From an uncultured Oscillospiraceae bacterium (GTDB lineage Bacteria > Bacillota > Clostridia > Oscillospirales > Oscillospiraceae): 23,855 nucleotides of DNA. Under the pieces are notes generated by a model. That model saw only the letters and a program-made list of their open reading frames with translations. It ran no database searches and had not been told where the DNA came from. Made by a program: the position numbers and the translations under genes. Of the stretch, positions 13,874-22,561 are shown piece after piece. Numbering within the stretch: position 1 is the first letter of the stretch; each line of letters starts with the position of its first letter. Location: the NCBI GenBank assembly GCA_900758315.1, contig CAAERF010000469.1, forward strand, positions 1 through 23,855. Reading direction: 5' to 3'.

Positions 13874-15877
13874 TTACTCACAGACCCGATAGAGGGCGTT
13901 GGTTTCCAGCTGTGAGGCAATGATCTCGATCCGATCGCGGAGCGCGTGGAACAGCGCCCGGTCATAGGGCTGCTGCATGGTGCAGCGGCCGGTGTATTTT
14001 GCGGTGACTTTCTTCTGCTCCGTGATCTGGCAGGAGTAATACTCCTTTTGGAACAGCAGCTGGTTGCTTTTGGATACCGGCGCGAAGTTCTCCCGCATGA
14101 GGCGGACGTAGCACGCGGCGATCTTGTCCAGATTGGCGCTGCTGCTGCCCTGAGTGGTGATGGAGGGATCCTGGATGACCAGCTCCAGGGCCTCGAGCCA
14201 GGTTGTCAGGTCGATCGGAGCATTCAGCTTGTCCTGCGGAATTTTGATCAGCGCATTGGTGGTGATCTTCTGGATATCTGCGCCGGACAGGAATTTGATA
14301 CCGACAGGATGTTTAGGATCTTTGCCTTTCATAACCAGATTCATTATATTCTGTAAGGCGCTGTCGGTAAAACAGCCCATGACAGCGTCATCCTGGAACA
14401 GGGGAGGGAGCTTTCCGGTCATGCCCTGTTCCTCTGCGGTTTTCTGACGCAGGCGTTCCGCACGTTTCATCTGCTCCTTAAAGATCTCTTTACATTCGTC
14501 GTTGGTGGGCATGTAGACCGCAAAGAGGGCGTCAAAACGTCCGCTGCGGAAAAACTCCGGCGGCAGATGGCTGATGTCATTGGCCGTCGCGAAGATAAAA
14601 CAGGGCTTGGTGTTCTCCTGCATCCAGGTCAGCAGGCGGCCAAACATCCGCTTAAAGGTACCGCCGTCGCCGCTGCCCGACGATGCGCCGCTGAAGCCCT
14701 TTTCCAGCTCGTCGATCCAGAGGATACAGGGCGACATGGCCTCAGCCTGGGCCAGTGCCTGACGCAGATTCCGTTCGGAATCGCCCACCAGACCGCCCAT
14801 CAGCTGGTCCATATCCATTCGCACCATGGGGACGCCCCATTTGCGGTGGAGGATCTTGGCCGCCTCTGACTTTCCGCAGCCCGGTACGCCGCACAGCAGT
14901 ACGCCTTTCAGCGCCGGTACGCCGCGGGTCAGGGCATATTCATGCTGGCTGTTCTTGTCCATGCGTTTGCCGGCCTCGTCGGCCCATTCCTTGTACGCGC
15001 CCATTCCGCCCAGATCGTCTGCGGCCAGCTGGTTCTCTTGCGATACATTCTGTTCGGGCTTCGGTTTGTCGTCCTTCTTTTCCCGATACAGCTGCAAAAG
15101 ACCGCCGGAGCTTCCCAGGGCCTGGGCCTTGGCGTCCAGCAGCAACTCCTCCCGCTTCTCGCTGAAGAGCAACGGCCTGCCGTTTTCTCCATCTACCCAC
15201 AGGAGCCGGTTGACACAGTGTTCTACCTGAATCAGACTGAAGCCGGTCATTTGCAGCGCGATCTCACGGGCATGATCCGGATTTTCAAAGGGATGGCCGT
15301 TTTCTTCCGCGATTTTGCAGATGATCTCCATGATCTCCCAGGTCTTGGGGTAGTCCACAGTGAACACTTCCGTGTAGGGCTTCAGGTCTCTGGGAAGCAT
15401 CCCGGGATCGCCGTACAGCAGTACGCAGCTGTTGCGCAGTGCAGAGGAAATATTTTGGCAGGATACATAGCTGTTGACATACTGGCGCAGCCTGGAGATC
15501 ATGCTTCCTTCCGTTTTGTTGTTGGCATTCCAGGAATTCTGTGTCAGATGCAGCAGGAACAGGCACGACGGCTTCTGATAGGACATGCTCCCGCCTTTTT
15601 TGCTCAATTCCTCCAACGGTTCCGGTTCATCAAAAAAGTTTTCGCACAGTTCCAGACTGTTGGGATCTATCCCGACATATGCGTAATAATGCACATCATG
15701 GCTGTCCTCAGACACCTTCACCGGTTTCAGCAAATCGACCAGCTTTCCTTCCTGCGCCAGCCGGCGCATCAGCTCAATTTCCTCCGTATCCACCATAATC
15801 AAAGGTGTTCTGGCCTGATATGCCTGCCGGCACTGTCCAATCAACTTATCCATTACGTATACATGATCGTTTCCCAT
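13874..15877 (-). CDS. Ycf46-type AAA+ ATPase
   Basis: 667 aa. The central AAA+ module is clear: Walker A GVPGCGKS (330-337), MGGLVGDSERNLRQAL, Walker B ILWIDE (385-390) with LEKGF after it, a Gly/Ser loop SGASSGSGDGGT, sensor 1 in FATANDISHLPPE (Asn433), and Arg finger residues in RSGRFD (444-449). The N-terminal 200 residues contain the Ycf46-like strand RTPLIMVDTEEIELM. The last 90 residues are an addition I cannot assign. Such ATPases remodel or unfold proteins; for Ycf46 itself the role is unclear. The ATG at 15877 follows AAGGAGTT, 20 bp after the previous gene. A longer frame exists but overlaps that gene. It likely powers the cluster together with the Hsp70-like protein. Confidence 0.9.
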   Translation of the reverse strand: MGNDHVYVMDKLIGQCRQAYQARTPLIMVDTEEIELMRRLAQEGKLVDLLKPVKVSEDSHDVHYYAYVGIDPNSLELCENFFDEPEPLEELSKKGGSMSYQKPSCLFLLHLTQNSWNANNKTEGSMISRLRQYVNSYVSCQNISSALRNSCVLLYGDPGMLPRDLKPYTEVFTVDYPKTWEIMEIICKIAEENGHPFENPDHAREIALQMTGFSLIQVEHCVNRLLWVDGENGRPLLFSEKREELLLDAKAQALGSSGGLLQLYREKKDDKPKPEQNVSQENQLAADDLGGMGAYKEWADEAGKRMDKNSQHEYALTRGVPALKGVLLCGVPGCGKSEAAKILHRKWGVPMVRMDMDQLMGGLVGDSERNLRQALAQAEAMSPCILWIDELEKGFSGASSGSGDGGTFKRMFGRLLTWMQENTKPCFIFATANDISHLPPEFFRSGRFDALFAVYMPTNDECKEIFKEQMKRAERLRQKTAEEQGMTGKLPPLFQDDAVMGCFTDSALQNIMNLVMKGKDPKHPVGIKFLSGADIQKITTNALIKIPQDKLNAPIDLTTWLEALELVIQDPSITTQGSSSANLDKIAACYVRLMRENFAPVSKSNQLLFQKEYYSCQITEQKKVTAKYTGRCTMQQPYDRALFHALRDRIEIIASQLETNALYRVCE

Positions 15878-15897
15878 AGGACAACTCCTTCTTTCTT

Positions 15898-17037
15898 TTA
15901 CCGTCGGAATGTATGCAGTGCCGGCACACGGGTTTTGCTGACCGGATAGAGGTTGGAGTGGACATAGCCGTGCTGATCCAGCAGCAGGCACTCCGCCTGC
16001 CGGAACTCTGCCTGCACGATGGGTTCGTCCTCGTCCGGCAGTAGAGCACCATAGGTCAATCGGTGTGAATATGCGGAATAATCGGTCCCGAGCTCGCTCA
16101 GCAGGACCCAGCCCATGTCCTCCCATTCCGGCGCAAAGCCCACAATCTCCAGCTCAGAGCAGTCAAATTGCTGACTGGCGCCATATCGGTCGGAAACATA
16201 CAAAGTACCGCCCAACCGTTCCATCTTGCATCCGGGCGTCTGAACCGAGACCGGATGGAACCAGACCGGAATTTCTTCTACAAAGTTGACATATCGGTAG
16301 TCACCGGGATGGATCTGCAGCTCCCGGGGATTGGGGTCCGAAGGACTGGTGTACAGGCGGAGCGTGACCGGAACATGCCTGCTGCCCTGCGGGTGCGGCG
16401 CGGCAAGGAGCTTTCTGGGCGTGATGACCGCGCCTGCCTCCAGCCATTTTTCCGCGCCCTGTCCCATCAGGATCCGATAGGGCTTTTCCTGTGCCGGCAG
16501 AACGATATTGCCGCTACGTTCCAGGATCAGCCAGCCGTCCTCTGTGACCGTATCGTCCTTCGTCTGGCGAAGATAGGCGTATTTGGCGTCCTCCGGCGTG
16601 AGAGGACAGTCACGCAAGGTCTGGTTTGCCAGCCCGTAGCCTGCGGCCAGCAGACAGAACAGCCGCTGCTGTTCCTGCTCTGGCAGCTCCACGGCGCAGG
16701 ACAGATTCCAAAGTTCCTTCAAGCTTTGCTTTCTGGCAGGGTCGGAGAAGTGCTCCCGCAGCTCGGCTCTCTGCCGGTAGCCGGGCAGGCTGCAGAGCGC
16801 CCAGTCATCGCAGCAGTATTCCTGCGGCACGGAAAAGTGGAACTCCTTTTCCGGATAAAATGTAGCGAAATAGAACATCTCCGCGTGATACAAAGAGGCA
16901 TACGACAGAAACCGGTAATGCTGTTGAAAAAAACCGGCGGCCAGCTCTCTGTGCCGCAGCAGATCCCGGGGACAGAAGCATTCCCGATACCGCATGGGTC
17001 CTGTGATGGCTTTTCCTTGCAACATAAATTGCTTCAT
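15898..17037 (-). CDS. Unknown soluble cluster protein (379 aa)
   Basis: I do not recognise this protein. The N-terminal third is rich in aromatic residues (FFQQHYRFLSYASLYHAEMF at about 37-56, then FYFATFYPEKEFHFSV). The middle is helical (SLKELWNLSCAVELPEQEQQ). The C-terminal half looks beta-rich (VTLRLYTSP, GDYRYVNFVEEIPVWFHPVS, GGTLYVSDRYG). No membrane segment or signal peptide is seen. ATG at 17037 with AAAGGTGA upstream. It stands between the Hsp70-like and AAA+ genes, 20 bp from the latter, which suggests an adaptor or partner of one of these ATPases. A 17-bp inverted repeat separates it from the Hsp70-like gene. Confidence 0.8.
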   Translation of the reverse strand: MKQFMLQGKAITGPMRYRECFCPRDLLRHRELAAGFFQQHYRFLSYASLYHAEMFYFATFYPEKEFHFSVPQEYCCDDWALCSLPGYRQRAELREHFSDPARKQSLKELWNLSCAVELPEQEQQRLFCLLAAGYGLANQTLRDCPLTPEDAKYAYLRQTKDDTVTEDGWLILERSGNIVLPAQEKPYRILMGQGAEKWLEAGAVITPRKLLAAPHPQGSRHVPVTLRLYTSPSDPNPRELQIHPGDYRYVNFVEEIPVWFHPVSVQTPGCKMERLGGTLYVSDRYGASQQFDCSELEIVGFAPEWEDMGWVLLSELGTDYSAYSHRLTYGALLPDEDEPIVQAEFRQAECLLLDQHGYVHSNLYPVSKTRVPALHTFRR

Positions 17038-17069
17038 AACATCTCACCTTTCCGGTTAAGGTCAAAAGC

Positions 17070-17108
17070 CCATATACAGGAATCGTACAGAACGATTCCT
17101 GTATATGG
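17070..17108. repeat. 17-bp perfect inverted repeat between cluster genes
   Basis: CCATATACAGGAATCGT (17070-17086) and ACGATTCCTGTATATGG (17092-17108) pair perfectly around a 5-nt loop. On the minus strand GGGCTTTTGA follows, a short T-run. It may be a partial terminator, an mRNA-stabilising hairpin at the 3' end of the Hsp70-like message, or a processing site that sets different amounts of the two proteins. Confidence 0.8.
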
Positions 17109-17120
17109 ATGTGACAGCGA

Positions 17121-19235
17121 TCAAGCAGGCTTGTTGTCATAGACAAGGAACAGAACTTTGCCCAGCGCGATCTCAGCCTGATCCTGCAGGCTGGATTCGA
17201 ACTCCGGTTTAAGCACGCCGAATTTTTTCATGGACTCGGCAGCCTTTTGGGATGCGTTTTTCACGTTCTTTTCCCGTTTGGTTTTGTCTGCAAGATTGGC
17301 GGAGATTTTCTTCAACAGGCCCTTCTTCAAGGGGGTGTTGTTTTTCATGACAAATTCCGTCATCTTCTGCTGGAAGTTCTCGTTGTCCAAAGCCATAGCC
17401 AGCATCGCCACAACGCCGGCGGCAACCAACTGCCCCACAGTAAGCAGATACACAGAGACCAGAAACAAAACCGTTTTGAGAACCGAGAACACCGCGTTGG
17501 GAACAATGGCGGTAATCCATGCCTGGTTGACAACATTGGCTAAATTGAGATTTTGAACCATGGCGTCCAGCTGTGCGCTGGTCAGCCTGGAGAGCTTTGG
17601 CGCCGACTGCAGGTTGGTGCCATAGATGTTGGCAGAGATCTTGTTGACCTCTTCGTAAATCGTGGTGATGGCGGTGGAAAAATGCTTGGTAAACAGCTCC
17701 TGGACCTTCTCCTGCCCGGCAGTGCCTGTCAGCTTGCTGTTGGTCTGGGCCCGCTTGTTTACATCGTTGACGAAGTTGCCGACGGTGATCGGCTTGCCGG
17801 AACGCACAAAGGTGTCCGCACTGGCTTTCATATCATCGCACACCACCTGTGCGATGTACGTGGCCAGCTCGCCGATAAAGGCCTGATAGTGCTTGCCGGT
17901 CAGTTTTTCGGCAAAGCTTTTGTAGTTGATCACATAGTCTTTGCCGTTGATCTCCAGGCTCTTAGCATAGCACAGGCCCTTCGCCACGGAGGAGGACGGA
18001 TCCCGGCTCTGAATCACCTGATCGCCATAGGTTTCCTGAACGATGTCTCGCAGCTCCGTCACAAAGCTGGTGCCGCCGGTGAGGATAACGCTATCACAGG
18101 TGCCGATCAGTGCCTTGGTATATTGTACAAAATCCCGGCACAGCTCCAGCCAGGACTGCTTGGGAGAAAGGTGGCCGTTCATCTGAATGCCCTTCCGGTT
18201 CAGTACCCGCTCCATAAACGCCCGGTTCATGGTAAACTTTAACTGCAGATTGCTGGGGATATCCGCATCTGCCTTGCCGTTCTGATCGAGTCCCCAGATG
18301 GGAATGATCTGAATGCCCAGGGAATCCCGGTTGGGATAGAATGCCTCCTTCAGCTCCCGCAGCTGCACCAGAAGGGTCTGCCGCTGTTCCTTGGGGATCT
18401 GATTCCTGGTCAGGCAGCTGTCTTCCATGGCCACTTCCAACATCTGCTCATCCAGATTGTGGCCGCCCAACCGCAGGCTGCGGGTAATCAGCGTTTTTCC
18501 CAGCTGCACGTAGGTGAAATCCAGGGTAGAGGACCCGGGGTCCAGGACTGCGATTCCCTTCTCCAGCTCCAGTGTGTGCTTCGGAACTGTTTCTTCTGCG
18601 CAGAGCACCGCAGCCATGATGGCGGCCGTGGACTCCGGCAGCACCGATACGTGGACGCAATTAGTCGCGCGCTTTAACAGCTTCTGGTAGCTGGTCATGG
18701 CCGAAACGTTGGTCCAGTCGTCGGAAGCGGGACAGCCCACTGTGAGCAGAACCTTGCCCTGCGCAGCGGCCTCCGCGAGCTTGGGCTGATACTGTAACAC
18801 CTGTTCCCACAGCGTGCGAATGAAGGACTCCATCAAATACTCGTGGGTATGTACCGCGTCGATTTTGGTGTTCCACTTCGCGGGCTCAATTTTGAAGTGC
18901 TGGAAGAACCCGGGCGCGTTTTTTGCTTTCTTGCCAATGATTACCTTGTCGTTGGTAAAGCGGATCAGCGCAGGTAGCTTGGCATCGTCCTCGTGATTCA
19001 TACGAAGACGCTCTACACTGGGCTTGAAAACCACCGCTCCATTCTCATCTGTTGTCTGCACACGGCTGAACAAATAGGTCATGGCCTCTCCATGACCGAT
19101 GTCCATGCCAACCACGTGTTCATAATCAGCTCCTGTCAGTTGGGAATAAACAAGCAATGTCCGGAAGGGATTGCTCATAAACCAGCTGGAGGCACCAGTA
19201 TTCTGTGCAGCCAGTGTCATCGTTGCCTGTGCCAT
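17121..19235 (-). CDS. Membrane-anchored Hsp70/actin-fold ATPase
   Basis: 704 aa. The N-terminal 425 residues have the Hsp70/actin nucleotide-binding pattern: phosphate-1 loop VVGMDIGHGEAMTYLF (41-56), the LPESTAAIMAA segment (199-209), phosphate-2 loop AVLDPGSSTLDFTYV (229-243), LRLGGHNLDEQML, and the adenosine motif VILTGGTSFVTEL (383-395). Instead of an Hsp70 substrate-binding domain, it continues with a helical region (430-575), a long hydrophobic stretch (578-616) that can form one or two membrane helices, and a basic C-terminus rich in Lys (635-670). ATG at 19235 with AAGGAGTGA upstream, 13 bp after the small helical gene. It probably works at the inner face of the membrane. Client and co-chaperones are unknown. 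Confidence 0.88.
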   Translation of the reverse strand: MAQATMTLAAQNTGASSWFMSNPFRTLLVYSQLTGADYEHVVGMDIGHGEAMTYLFSRVQTTDENGAVVFKPSVERLRMNHEDDAKLPALIRFTNDKVIIGKKAKNAPGFFQHFKIEPAKWNTKIDAVHTHEYLMESFIRTLWEQVLQYQPKLAEAAAQGKVLLTVGCPASDDWTNVSAMTSYQKLLKRATNCVHVSVLPESTAAIMAAVLCAEETVPKHTLELEKGIAVLDPGSSTLDFTYVQLGKTLITRSLRLGGHNLDEQMLEVAMEDSCLTRNQIPKEQRQTLLVQLRELKEAFYPNRDSLGIQIIPIWGLDQNGKADADIPSNLQLKFTMNRAFMERVLNRKGIQMNGHLSPKQSWLELCRDFVQYTKALIGTCDSVILTGGTSFVTELRDIVQETYGDQVIQSRDPSSSVAKGLCYAKSLEINGKDYVINYKSFAEKLTGKHYQAFIGELATYIAQVVCDDMKASADTFVRSGKPITVGNFVNDVNKRAQTNSKLTGTAGQEKVQELFTKHFSTAITTIYEEVNKISANIYGTNLQSAPKLSRLTSAQLDAMVQNLNLANVVNQAWITAIVPNAVFSVLKTVLFLVSVYLLTVGQLVAAGVVAMLAMALDNENFQQKMTEFVMKNNTPLKKGLLKKISANLADKTKREKNVKNASQKAAESMKKFGVLKPEFESSLQDQAEIALGKVLFLVYDNKPA

Positions 19236-19248
19236 AGATCATCACTCC

Positions 19249-19881
19249 TTATTCCTGCTCTTCCGTGGGCAGTTGATACTTGTCCAGCAGCTGTCCGCTC
19301 AATTCTGATACGTAGGATCGAACAGCCTGCCGGTAGTCCTCGATCTGCCAATCTGTATCCTGATCCAGACGATCCGTTTGTACCTTCCTTGAGAAGGCAC
19401 GCATCAGTTCCAGAAGCTGTGCGTTCTGCAGCGGCAGTGGCTCACAGGCGAACTGGGAGCGGAGCTGTTTCAATGTCTGCTCCAGCTTTGTCATCTGCCG
19501 CAGCATGGGACGGATGTTGGTGTTGTAGGCGCCGGCCCATACCAGCTGAAGCTCCGTCTCCTGCTCCATCGCCACGGCCGCATACTGCCGCAGGCTACAG
19601 CCGAAAAACCGGAAACCGCCGTCCTTATAATAGGCCCGGTGAATCTCCCGGTCCATCTGCTCCGTCAGCTTCTGCTGCGCAGCCCGGGGATCGGATGGTT
19701 TGGGTTTTACCGGAGCGTTGCGCTTCCGGTAAGGAAGTTCGGTTTTTTTAGTTTTTTCCAGTTCAGAGACGGTTTGATAGGCCGTTTCGCAGAGCTTTTT
19801 GGCTGACCTGGAGATCTCTTTCGAGACCTCCAGGATGTCGCCAGCCTTTCGCCTGAGCCAGTTTTGAAGATTTTCGTTCAT
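19249..19881 (-). CDS. Small helical cluster protein, possible coiled coil (210 aa)
   Basis: Not recognised. Charged and helical: ILEVSKEISRSAKKLCETAY with SELEKTKK (16-47), a Pro/Lys linker (50-65), then AAQQKLTEQMDREIHRAYY, a short GGFRFFGCSLRQYAAV, and MLRQMTKLEQTLKQLRSQF that suits a coiled coil, ending in an acidic TEEQE. No membrane segment. ATG at 19881 with AGGTGAT five bases before. It lies 13 bp upstream of the Hsp70-like gene, so the two are surely cotranscribed. A co-chaperone or nucleotide-exchange role would suit a helical partner of an Hsp70, but no GrpE or J-domain motif is seen. Confidence 0.78.
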   Translation of the reverse strand: MNENLQNWLRRKAGDILEVSKEISRSAKKLCETAYQTVSELEKTKKTELPYRKRNAPVKPKPSDPRAAQQKLTEQMDREIHRAYYKDGGFRFFGCSLRQYAAVAMEQETELQLVWAGAYNTNIRPMLRQMTKLEQTLKQLRSQFACEPLPLQNAQLLELMRAFSRKVQTDRLDQDTDWQIEDYRQAVRSYVSELSGQLLDKYQLPTEEQE

Positions 19882-19911
19882 GGGATCACCTCGCTGTGCC
19901 GATAGGTCTCA

Positions 19912-21087
19912 TCAGAATACGGAGACTTCGGCATCCTGCGGAAGCGCAGCGGCCTCAACCGGCTCTTCCTCAAATGCCTGACGGTTATCAGCCTGTTCTT
20001 CCGCCTCGGCAGAGTCGGCCAGCCTGTTGAAGCCATTGACCACAGCGGTGCTGTCCCTGCCGTAGAGAAAGCGGCCCTTTGCGATGAGTTTTCCCACCAG
20101 CTTTGCAGCATAGTTGGACAGCGAGGCCACACCCACTCCGCCGGTGATCAGGCGCAGGCCCATAGTCTTCAGGTTTTTCTTCAGCACGACCGCACCGGTG
20201 CCGGCGCCCAGCTCCAGGAAGGCCAGTCCGTTTGGAGTCGTGGCAAAGCCAAACGCGCTGTTCAGCACACGCCATGTGGAGTCTCCGACGATTGCGTTCA
20301 CAGCACTGGGAGCCAAGTGGATGGACAGCGTTGCCAGGCCGCCCAAAACCAGCGCCGTCAGACCGAGCGCCAGGATGATCCTGAAAGCGGTACGTGTTGC
20401 CAGCTGACCGCGGCTGACCGCGTCCGCCACTGCCTCGACCTCCATATGGGTGCAGGCAATGTTTACCGCATCGGCCATGGTGGTGACGTTCTCGTTGTGT
20501 AGATACTGATCCATAGCCACAATGCACTTGAAGCGCTGGCTTTCTTTCCCCAGCTCAGCGGAGGTAAACATGATATTTTTGGACTTCTCCAGCTTCTTGG
20601 CCATTGTCCGCATGACTGTGGGAGAGACGCGGAACTGTGCAAGCTTTTGACGAATACTCGTCTCCAGAACCTCTTCAGTCAGTGCGGGCTCCTCGCCATA
20701 GGTGGCATAGTATGCACGGAACAACTGATCGGCGGTGGCGCCCTCTTTCATCTGCTCCAGCAGCTCGGGGTCCTGGTATAGACCGAGCCCAAAGTTGAGC
20801 TCGTGCAGCAGCACCTTGCGGTCATAGCCATGCAGGTTTTTGGCGCTGCGGAGGAAGTCGTCGATCACGTCCATAGGAGCATCCATCATCATATCCTTGG
20901 TGTATTCAAACTTTGCAACCTCACCGATCAACGCACTTGCGACCTCGAAGGCCTTCTGTTCGCTGGTGCCGTTTCTGGTCTGCATTTCCACAAGTGCCGT
21001 CAGCAGGCTCTTGTCAGAAGCCATGTCCCGATAGATCTGCATGAACTGGGCCTTGGTGTACATCGTATATTCCTTCTTACGCATCAT
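19912..21087 (-). CDS. Cluster membrane protein B (paralogue of A)
   Basis: 391 aa. Layout: helical soluble domain (1-230), a hydrophobic segment (234-258), further hydrophobic Gly/Ala-rich stretches (272-302 and 309-335), then NGFNRLADSAEAEEQ and an acidic tail ending VSVF. It is clearly homologous to protein A: LVEMQT (32-37), LHELNFGLGLYQDPEL, FKCIVAMDQYLHN (187-199), VADAVSRGQLATR before the membrane part, and the motif before the tail. Family unknown to me. Start ATG at 21087 or the next ATG at 21084 after AAGGAGG; an ATG at 21063 with AAGGA is also possible. The cluster element and a TACAAT -10 lie upstream. Confidence 0.82.
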   Translation of the reverse strand: MMRKKEYTMYTKAQFMQIYRDMASDKSLLTALVEMQTRNGTSEQKAFEVASALIGEVAKFEYTKDMMMDAPMDVIDDFLRSAKNLHGYDRKVLLHELNFGLGLYQDPELLEQMKEGATADQLFRAYYATYGEEPALTEEVLETSIRQKLAQFRVSPTVMRTMAKKLEKSKNIMFTSAELGKESQRFKCIVAMDQYLHNENVTTMADAVNIACTHMEVEAVADAVSRGQLATRTAFRIILALGLTALVLGGLATLSIHLAPSAVNAIVGDSTWRVLNSAFGFATTPNGLAFLELGAGTGAVVLKKNLKTMGLRLITGGVGVASLSNYAAKLVGKLIAKGRFLYGRDSTAVVNGFNRLADSAEAEEQADNRQAFEEEPVEAAALPQDAEVSVF

Positions 21088-21147
21088 TGCTGCCTCCTTA
21101 ACGATTTCTGATACCCGGCAATTTGTTTTGTGTTTTGCCTATGATCC

Positions 21148-21193
21148 ATTGTAGAGGTCACTCCATACAAAACAAACCGCTTATCGGGAAAAA
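21148..21193 (-). promoter_or_regulatory. Cluster promoter element B
   Basis: Minus strand: TTTTTCCCGATAAGCGGT (21193-21176), then 23 bp from AAGCGG to TACAAT (21153-21148), 60 bp before the ATG of membrane protein B. It shows two changes in the CCG-N5-CGG spacer relative to the other copies, while both CCG/CGG arms are kept. Confidence 0.7.
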
Positions 21194-21230
21194 TAGTGAA
21201 CAAGTTTCCTGTACACTGTTGCGTTCTGCA

Positions 21231-22457
21231 TCAAAAGATCACGGGGTTCTGATCTTCCACCTGTGCTTCCGCTTCTTGCTCCTCTTCCTGAGGATCTAAT
21301 TCAGCCGGACTGCACTGCATGTCCTCCACGCTGTCGGCAAGGACATTGAGGCCTGTTACGACAGGGGTCTTGTCCTTCTGGATCATGGTGGAGAACTTCC
21401 CGATCATGGTCGCTGTCTTATCTGACAGGGCTGCCATGGCAACACCGAACACCGCTGTGACTGTACCGATGATCTGCTTGACCAGCGCTTTCTTTTTTAT
21501 GGCGGCAGCCCAACTGGCGATCATATCAGACCCAACCGGCATAAGCTGCATCGCAGGTGCGCCGGTAGCAGTGGTAGTTGTGGCAAACTCCGTGAACACA
21601 GCGGGAAGCTCAACCACAGAAGCTGCGTTTGTGGCTTTCGCCATCGCGGTGGCAGTTTTTGTCGCCGTCATGGCCACGCCTACGTTGTAGAGAAGGATAC
21701 CAACGCCAATGACCACTGCGGCAATGGCTGCGGCGATCAGAATTTTCTTCGCGAGCTCACGGGAGAGAAATCCCTTCGACACTGCGTCCGCCACAGCCTG
21801 TGTCTGCACGCCAGCGCAGGCCATGTTGGCCGCCTCGTGGATGGTCATGGAATCGGAGTGGTTCAGATAGATCTCCATGGCGACGATGCACTTGTAATTG
21901 GCGCCGTTTTCGCCCAGCGCCGCTGCCGTGGCAAGATAGTCGCCGGTGTTCTCCATTTTTTTCGTCAGCGCCTTCATCACCTGAGGAGAGAGATAAAATG
22001 ATCCCAGAGCCTGCCGGATCCGATTCTCCAGCTCCGCTGCGGACATGTGAGGCAGCTGCATGGTCTGCCTGGAATAATACCGCCAGAAAAGCTCATGTGT
22101 GGATACACCGCGCTCCAGCTCGGCAACCAGATTCGCGTCCTGATGGGCCGTCAGGCCAAAGTACAGCTTATGCAGGAACATCTCTTGGTCTTCCGTTGAC
22201 TTTGTTTTCAGGTGGTCCAGAAACTGATCGAACACAGCCATGGCGTCCTCACTGACGGCGTCACGGATGCCTTCGCAGCTGGCCACCGCGGCGATGCAGA
22301 TCTGTGCCGTTTTCTTGGCCTGAACGGGATCGATTCCGCGGGTTGTCTGCATTTCCATCAACGTCTCCGTCAGGTTGTTCTTTTCACCGGCCCGAAGCAT
22401 CTGCTCGTAGATCTGATACTGAAAGGTTTTATCGAAAAAATTGGTGCTGTTCTTCAT
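21231..22457 (-). CDS. Cluster membrane protein A (paralogue of B)
   Basis: 408 aa. Helical soluble domain (1-235) with LMEMQTTRG (33-41), LHKLYFGLTAHQDANL (95-110), YKCIVAMEIYLNH (188-200) and VADAVSKGFLSRELAKK (222-238). Then a strong membrane segment (239-265), an Ala/Thr-rich region, a second membrane segment (about 325-345), the motif TPVVTGLNVLADSVED and a Glu-rich tail (385-404) ending NPVIF. The ATG at 22457 has GGAGGT seven bases before it; the frame extends upstream to a TTG that overlaps this ribosome site and is not used. It is probably a tandem duplicate of protein B that diverged. Family unknown to me. Confidence 0.82.
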   Translation of the reverse strand: MKNSTNFFDKTFQYQIYEQMLRAGEKNNLTETLMEMQTTRGIDPVQAKKTAQICIAAVASCEGIRDAVSEDAMAVFDQFLDHLKTKSTEDQEMFLHKLYFGLTAHQDANLVAELERGVSTHELFWRYYSRQTMQLPHMSAAELENRIRQALGSFYLSPQVMKALTKKMENTGDYLATAAALGENGANYKCIVAMEIYLNHSDSMTIHEAANMACAGVQTQAVADAVSKGFLSRELAKKILIAAAIAAVVIGVGILLYNVGVAMTATKTATAMAKATNAASVVELPAVFTEFATTTTATGAPAMQLMPVGSDMIASWAAAIKKKALVKQIIGTVTAVFGVAMAALSDKTATMIGKFSTMIQKDKTPVVTGLNVLADSVEDMQCSPAELDPQEEEQEAEAQVEDQNPVIF

Positions 22458-22561
22458 ATCACGTACCTCCAATTTGCGGAATGATTGTTATGCCTGTCTG
22501 ACGCTCTGCCGCGGTTCCTGCGGCGCGAGCTTCAGCCCTAGCGATTCCAGCTTCTGGTTGC

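Noticed and set aside
15878..16126. Longer start for the AAA+ protein (750 aa)
   Set aside because: The extension overlaps the previous gene in another frame; a clear AAGGAGTT precedes the ATG at 15877.
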